Assembly: GCF_028598805.1 (NCBI RefSeq)
Contig: NZ_JAQRFI010000029.1
Coordinates: 1 to 62,604, forward strand
DNA from: Xenorhabdus yunnanensis
GTDB taxonomy: Bacteria > Pseudomonadota > Gammaproteobacteria > Enterobacterales > Enterobacteriaceae
DNA length: 62,604 bases
Reading direction: 5' to 3'
Notes under the pieces: model-generated
Database searches by the model: none
Told to the model about the DNA's origin: nothing
Seen by the model: the letters and a program-made list of their open reading frames with translations, nothing else
Made by a program: the position numbers and the translations under genes
In this document: positions 59,324 to 62,604 of the stretch, piece by piece
How positions within the stretch are numbered: the first letter of the stretch is position 1
Layout: each line of letters starts with the position of its first letter

Positions 59324-59498
59324 AAAATGGGTTAACCTCTTGTTTTATCAGTGTATTAAATCCATACACATCACGCTGAAATCAGCTGGAAAAATGTTAT
59401 TTTTAGTAACATGAAAAGCGTTATTTTGACCAAACATCAATGACAAATCTGTCAGATTTGTGTGGTGATGCCGCTTCATTGCAGTTGAATAAAAGCCG

Positions 59499-59789
59499 TT
59501 AATCGGCAGAGTGATTTTCTTCTGCCAGTTGGGCCAACAGCATTTGTTCAATCAGTTCACTGCGGCTGATGTTGCGCTGTTTTGCCAGATGATTCAGTGC
59601 ATCGACGGCATCTTCATTGAGCTTGAGTTCCACTCGACGCAGTCCTTTGACTTTATCTCGTCGCAACTGGTTGCGTTTATTGATCCTGAGCTGTTCATCT
59701 CTGGACAGCGGATTTGTTTTCGGTCGCCCTGGCCTGCGTTCATCTGCGAACAAATCCAGTGTGGTGCGATCAGTTTGTTCTTTTGCCAT
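59499..59789 (-). CDS. ybfE: LexA-regulated ribbon-helix-helix protein YbfE
   Basis: A 96-residue basic protein with a predicted C-terminal ribbon-helix-helix (KVKGLRRVELKLNEDAVDALNHLAKQRNISRSELIEQML). Its first 40 residues are nearly identical to E. coli YbfE, a member of the LexA regulon of unknown role. I do not see a clear LexA box (CTGT-N8-ACAG) upstream. It is followed by fldA on the same strand after 175 bp. Confidence 0.93.
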   Translation of the reverse strand: MAKEQTDRTTLDLFADERRPGRPKTNPLSRDEQLRINKRNQLRRDKVKGLRRVELKLNEDAVDALNHLAKQRNISRSELIEQMLLAQLAEENHSAD

Positions 59790-60126
59790 AAATTCAATTG
59801 ATAATGGGCGTGTACCAATAATATAGCGGGCAATAATACCTTAGCTGGGCGCGTGCCGCCACTGGCTAGTCTGGTTTTTCCGGGGGATTGTTAATGAGGT
59901 AAGGAAGAAGGAAGATTATTTTACCGTTTTACTTGGTAGTGGGCGTGTTGATGCTGGTGAGTTAAGTTTAGTGGGTACTGAAGATAGAAAACTGCCCCTT
60001 GTTGTTAGAGACAACTTTAGGAGCAGTTTGGATTTGAGCTACTACACCTGAAGATTTTTATTACCATGTTACTTTTGTTATAAACATCCACCACACTTCA
60101 GGCTCTTATTTCTCTTTTAGAAGAAA
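59790..60126. other. Intergenic region between ybfE and the adhesin gene
   Basis: Contains the ybfE promoter and an imperfect two-part hairpin at 59989-60029. No gene is recognised. ybfF and seqA, which are next in E. coli, are not seen. Confidence 0.5.
59989..60029 (-). terminator. Candidate terminator of the adhesin gene
   Basis: Outer arms AAACTGCCCCT and AGGAGCAGTTT pair with one mismatch, and inner arms GTTGT / ACAAC pair. On the minus strand a short TTTT follows. It begins 98 bases past the adhesin stop. Confidence 0.55.
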
Positions 60127-62604
60127 TTAATTTTTATCACGACATGCAGCAAATCTATGTGATACGTTATTACCTTCACCGTTATTTTTACCAGCGCTCA
60201 AGTTCACTAACTCTAGACTAGATGAATAATAAGACCATTCGGTTGGCCAACCGAATCTGGTATGCACCTGATTTATAGCATAATGACGACCTAATTCGAC
60301 TAACTCATTTGAAGTTGGCAAAACTTTACCATTTCTAGAGCAAACGTTTTTAACTACATCTGAATTATAATATGCCCAATCTTCATTATCTAAGTCTCCA
60401 CCTTCATCCTTAGTTCCGGTATACTCATTGTGTAATGGCGTCCGATAATATTTTATTCCATTGAATTTTATAGTGTCATGCATGTGTCCCCAATAATTCG
60501 CCACAGGCATATCAGGGCTGGTAATCACCGTAAAGATAACATCCTGATCTTTTGCAGGAAGAGAACCATTAGCACCCTCCGCAGTCACTTTCAAGGTTGT
60601 CTTTACACCTTTTCCATTGGGGTCAGAGATCTTGATAACAAGATCGCCATTCTCATCCGTATGGCCCGTATATATATGTGGTTGAGCTATTGCTAAAACA
60701 CCTTTCTGAGCTTCCAGTTTTGCAGTAGGTGTTTCTGTTGCATTGTGATAGCGACTAACGGCAGACAAATTAATGGTTACAGGAACTCCACCAATGGACT
60801 TATTATCCTTTTGGGTTTTGATCGTTAACTCGATCGACTCTGGTTCATTGTTAACCAAATCGATCTTAGCTTTAGCCTTGTCCTTATCCACATCCACGGT
60901 AAATTCATCCGCAACGCCTTTCATCGTTCCATCCTGATTCACGCCCGTGAGTTTGGTGAATTTCCCGGTATCCGTTGACGTGGTATTACCAATCCCTTGA
61001 TCATTATTGGGGTTGATATCACTGTAGCCATTTCGCCCCTGAATACTCAACCCAATCAACCTACCGACGTGTTCGGGTTTCAAGGGGAACTCGGGAACAC
61101 GATGGGGTTGTTGCTTATGGTCTTGGTTTTCCGCCACGCGTTGAGCATTCGCTATTTCGATATCTGTCTGATTTTCTTCTCCCGGTAAAAAGGTACCCCA
61201 TTGATAATGGGTTCTGTCTTCCGTATTCCCTGTGCCGGGATTGAAGTTATAGGTGGCACTCAGTGCACTGCCATCCCCTGACAGTGTTAACTGCAAGTCA
61301 GATACTTGCGGTCCTGTGGCAGGATCAATGACCCGGCCTTCACCATCACCAGCACCCGATAAATCTTTATTACCGTTACCCGCATCTTCTCCCTGATTGG
61401 AGTTCACCACAATGATTTGATCAGCAAGCAATTGCCCCTTGTGCCTTGCCTGAACCTTGATTTCGATAAATTTACCGACATCATCTTTCTGTACTTGGTA
61501 AGGGGGGACCTGACCATTTTTGACTTGTCCGCCTTTTATCTTATGAGGGCTGCCTGTGGGTTTATCATCAGACCCGCTGTCCAATCGGCTCCAGGTGTAC
61601 TCTGACGTGTCTTCCGGATCACCGGTATTGGCCTCAAAGGTATAGGTTGCCGTCAGCTCTTTGTCGACATCAAGATATCCCCCCAATATCAGACCCCGGA
61701 TAGTCGGCTTCGCGTCCGGATCCACCATTGTGCCGGTGCGTTTGCCATCTTTATCCTGACCACCCCCAGTAGTTTTATTAACCGGATCATCCGGTGATGT
61801 TGTCACGGTCGCAATCCCTTCCTGGTTATCTTGTCCTGCACCATTAATCGGCAGAATAGAAATGGCTATCACTTTACCGGCGATGGCCGCTTTATCATTT
61901 TCCTCCAGTTTGACCAGTACCTGACCTTGCTGGCTGCCATGACTGGTGTTGGTGATACCTTTCCAGTCAGTAGCAGTTGGTGTTTCCCCTTCGACTTTCC
62001 AGATGTAGCGTGACTTATCCGTCTCATCCCCGCCATTCGGTTCAAACTGATAAAGGGCAGTTAAAGTGGTCGGCAGTGTCAACTTACCGGTCAGTTCAAC
62101 GATTTTTACCTGAGGTTTGGCATTCGGATCTGCCACACCGCCCTTGCCGTTACCGCCGGTAATGCCCTGATTGGCGTTCGGGTCGCTCACATCGGTGGTC
62201 AACGGGGCTTTAGCCCGCAGATTGGCCTCGTTTGCCGCCAGTACCGACACTTCCAGAACCTTACCGATATCACGGCTCTCAATGGTGTATTTCACTTTGT
62301 CCTTATCTGTCGCCCCGGCTGCCACCCGGCCTTCCCCATTTTTCTGTGCCAGTTCTATTGGCTCTTTTGTTCCTGCGGCATCTGCCAGTGCAACGACCCG
62401 TTTCGCCGTGGAGCCTTTCTCGCCCCAGACATAGAACGAGCGGTCAGTGGCATTGCCTTCTTTGGCATCAAACTGATAGAGCGCATGCAGAACACCCTTG
62501 ACATGCAACACCCCTTCCAGTTGCAGATTGCTAATGCTGGGCGCTTTGTTTTCATCAAACTCAATCACGGTCTCCTGCTTTCTGTCCGTGCCATCGATGG
62601 TGGT
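60127..62604 (-). CDS. Invasin/intimin-like repeat adhesin, C-terminal part (N-terminus beyond the window)
   Basis: The 3' part of a large surface or secreted protein; the frame stays open to the window edge, so the true start is not here. The visible 825 residues comprise four similar modules of about 135 residues. Each begins with a segment like LTALYQFEPNGGDETDKSRY followed by an Ile/Val/Thr-Trp and ends in an NQG-type linker rich in Gly, Asp and Asn (boundaries near 62121, 61713 and 61317). An invasin-type Ig domain (60903-60520) follows. The last 130 residues form a distinct domain with two cysteines (NVCSRNGKVLP and FAACRDKN), possibly disulfide-linked, and a GWPTEWSYYSS core. This resembles inverse autotransporters or ZirS-type exoproteins. 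A role in host attachment is an inference. Confidence 0.75.
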   Translation of the reverse strand, partial: TTIDGTDRKQETVIEFDENKAPSISNLQLEGVLHVKGVLHALYQFDAKEGNATDRSFYVWGEKGSTAKRVVALADAAGTKEPIELAQKNGEGRVAAGATDKDKVKYTIESRDIGKVLEVSVLAANEANLRAKAPLTTDVSDPNANQGITGGNGKGGVADPNAKPQVKIVELTGKLTLPTTLTALYQFEPNGGDETDKSRYIWKVEGETPTATDWKGITNTSHGSQQGQVLVKLEENDKAAIAGKVIAISILPINGAGQDNQEGIATVTTSPDDPVNKTTGGGQDKDGKRTGTMVDPDAKPTIRGLILGGYLDVDKELTATYTFEANTGDPEDTSEYTWSRLDSGSDDKPTGSPHKIKGGQVKNGQVPPYQVQKDDVGKFIEIKVQARHKGQLLADQIIVVNSNQGEDAGNGNKDLSGAGDGEGRVIDPATGPQVSDLQLTLSGDGSALSATYNFNPGTGNTEDRTHYQWGTFLPGEENQTDIEIANAQRVAENQDHKQQPHRVPEFPLKPEHVGRLIGLSIQGRNGYSDINPNNDQGIGNTTSTDTGKFTKLTGVNQDGTMKGVADEFTVDVDKDKAKAKIDLVNNEPESIELTIKTQKDNKSIGGVPVTINLSAVSRYHNATETPTAKLEAQKGVLAIAQPHIYTGHTDENGDLVIKISDPNGKGVKTTLKVTAEGANGSLPAKDQDVIFTVITSPDMPVANYWGHMHDTIKFNGIKYYRTPLHNEYTGTKDEGGDLDNEDWAYYNSDVVKNVCSRNGKVLPTSNELVELGRHYAINQVHTRFGWPTEWSYYSSSLELVNLSAGKNNGEGNNVSHRFAACRDKN

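Noticed and set aside
59790-60126. Insertion-sequence end near the adhesin gene
   Set aside because: The inverted repeat at 59989-60029 looked like a possible element end, but no transposase fragment, partner terminus or target duplication is visible.

Overview
The window looks like core chromosome of an enterobacterium of the Morganellaceae, most probably Xenorhabdus or Photorhabdus. Gene order follows the E. coli backbone almost gene for gene, base composition is moderately AT-rich by eye, and the accessory content (chitobiase, an invasin-like adhesin) suits an insect- or nematode-associated host. The genus is an inference from protein resemblance and synteny; no database was searched.

Layout. 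1-6.8 kb: the 3' end of an rRNA operon (5S) and its terminator, then yfiM, pssA, patZ, tapT and the divergent yfiF. 7-15.5 kb: emrB-emrA-emrR (multidrug efflux), ygaH-ygaZ (branched amino acid export) and proX-proW-proV (osmoprotectant uptake), all on the minus strand. 15.5-17.9 kb: a 1.4 kb AT-rich stretch without a convincing gene, a possible 33-residue ORF, ogt and cspE. 18-44.9 kb: the conserved envelope and translation block crcB, lipA, lipB, ybeD, dacA, rlpA, mrdB, mrdA, rlmH, rsfS, nadD, holA, lptE, leuS, gltLKJI, lnt, corC, ybeY, ybeZ, miaB and divergent ubiF. A trkH-like K+ transporter gene and a decayed siderophore-interacting-protein gene with a Fur box sit between lipB and ybeD. 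45.3-46 kb: a six-gene tRNA operon (Met, Leu, Gln, Gln, Met, Gln in transcription order). 46.1-58 kb: nagC, nagA, nagB, a NagE-like PTS permease, an isolated glycosyltransferase, glnS and a secreted chitobiase. 58.1-59.8 kb: fur, fldA, ybfE. 60.1 kb to the edge: the 3' part of a repeat-containing adhesin gene.

How the genes work together. lipA/lipB make lipoyl cofactor. mrdA/mrdB/dacA/rlpA/lnt/lptE build the cell wall and outer membrane. leuS, glnS, miaB, tapT, yfiF, rlmH, rsfS, ybeY and the tRNAs serve translation. Chitobiase, the PTS permease and NagB/NagA/NagC form a route from chitin oligomers to fructose-6-phosphate.

The most unusual signal is a recurring pattern of short tandem duplications. 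Units of 15 or 18 bp occur in frame in emrA, nadD, dacA, lnt and, more degenerately, ygaZ. Units of 13, 16 and 18 bp occur in the dacA-rlpA gap and the glnS leader. A second pattern is a set of long, near-perfect hairpins without a U-tract at the ends of many transcription units. I did not find a CRISPR array, prophage or complete insertion sequence.
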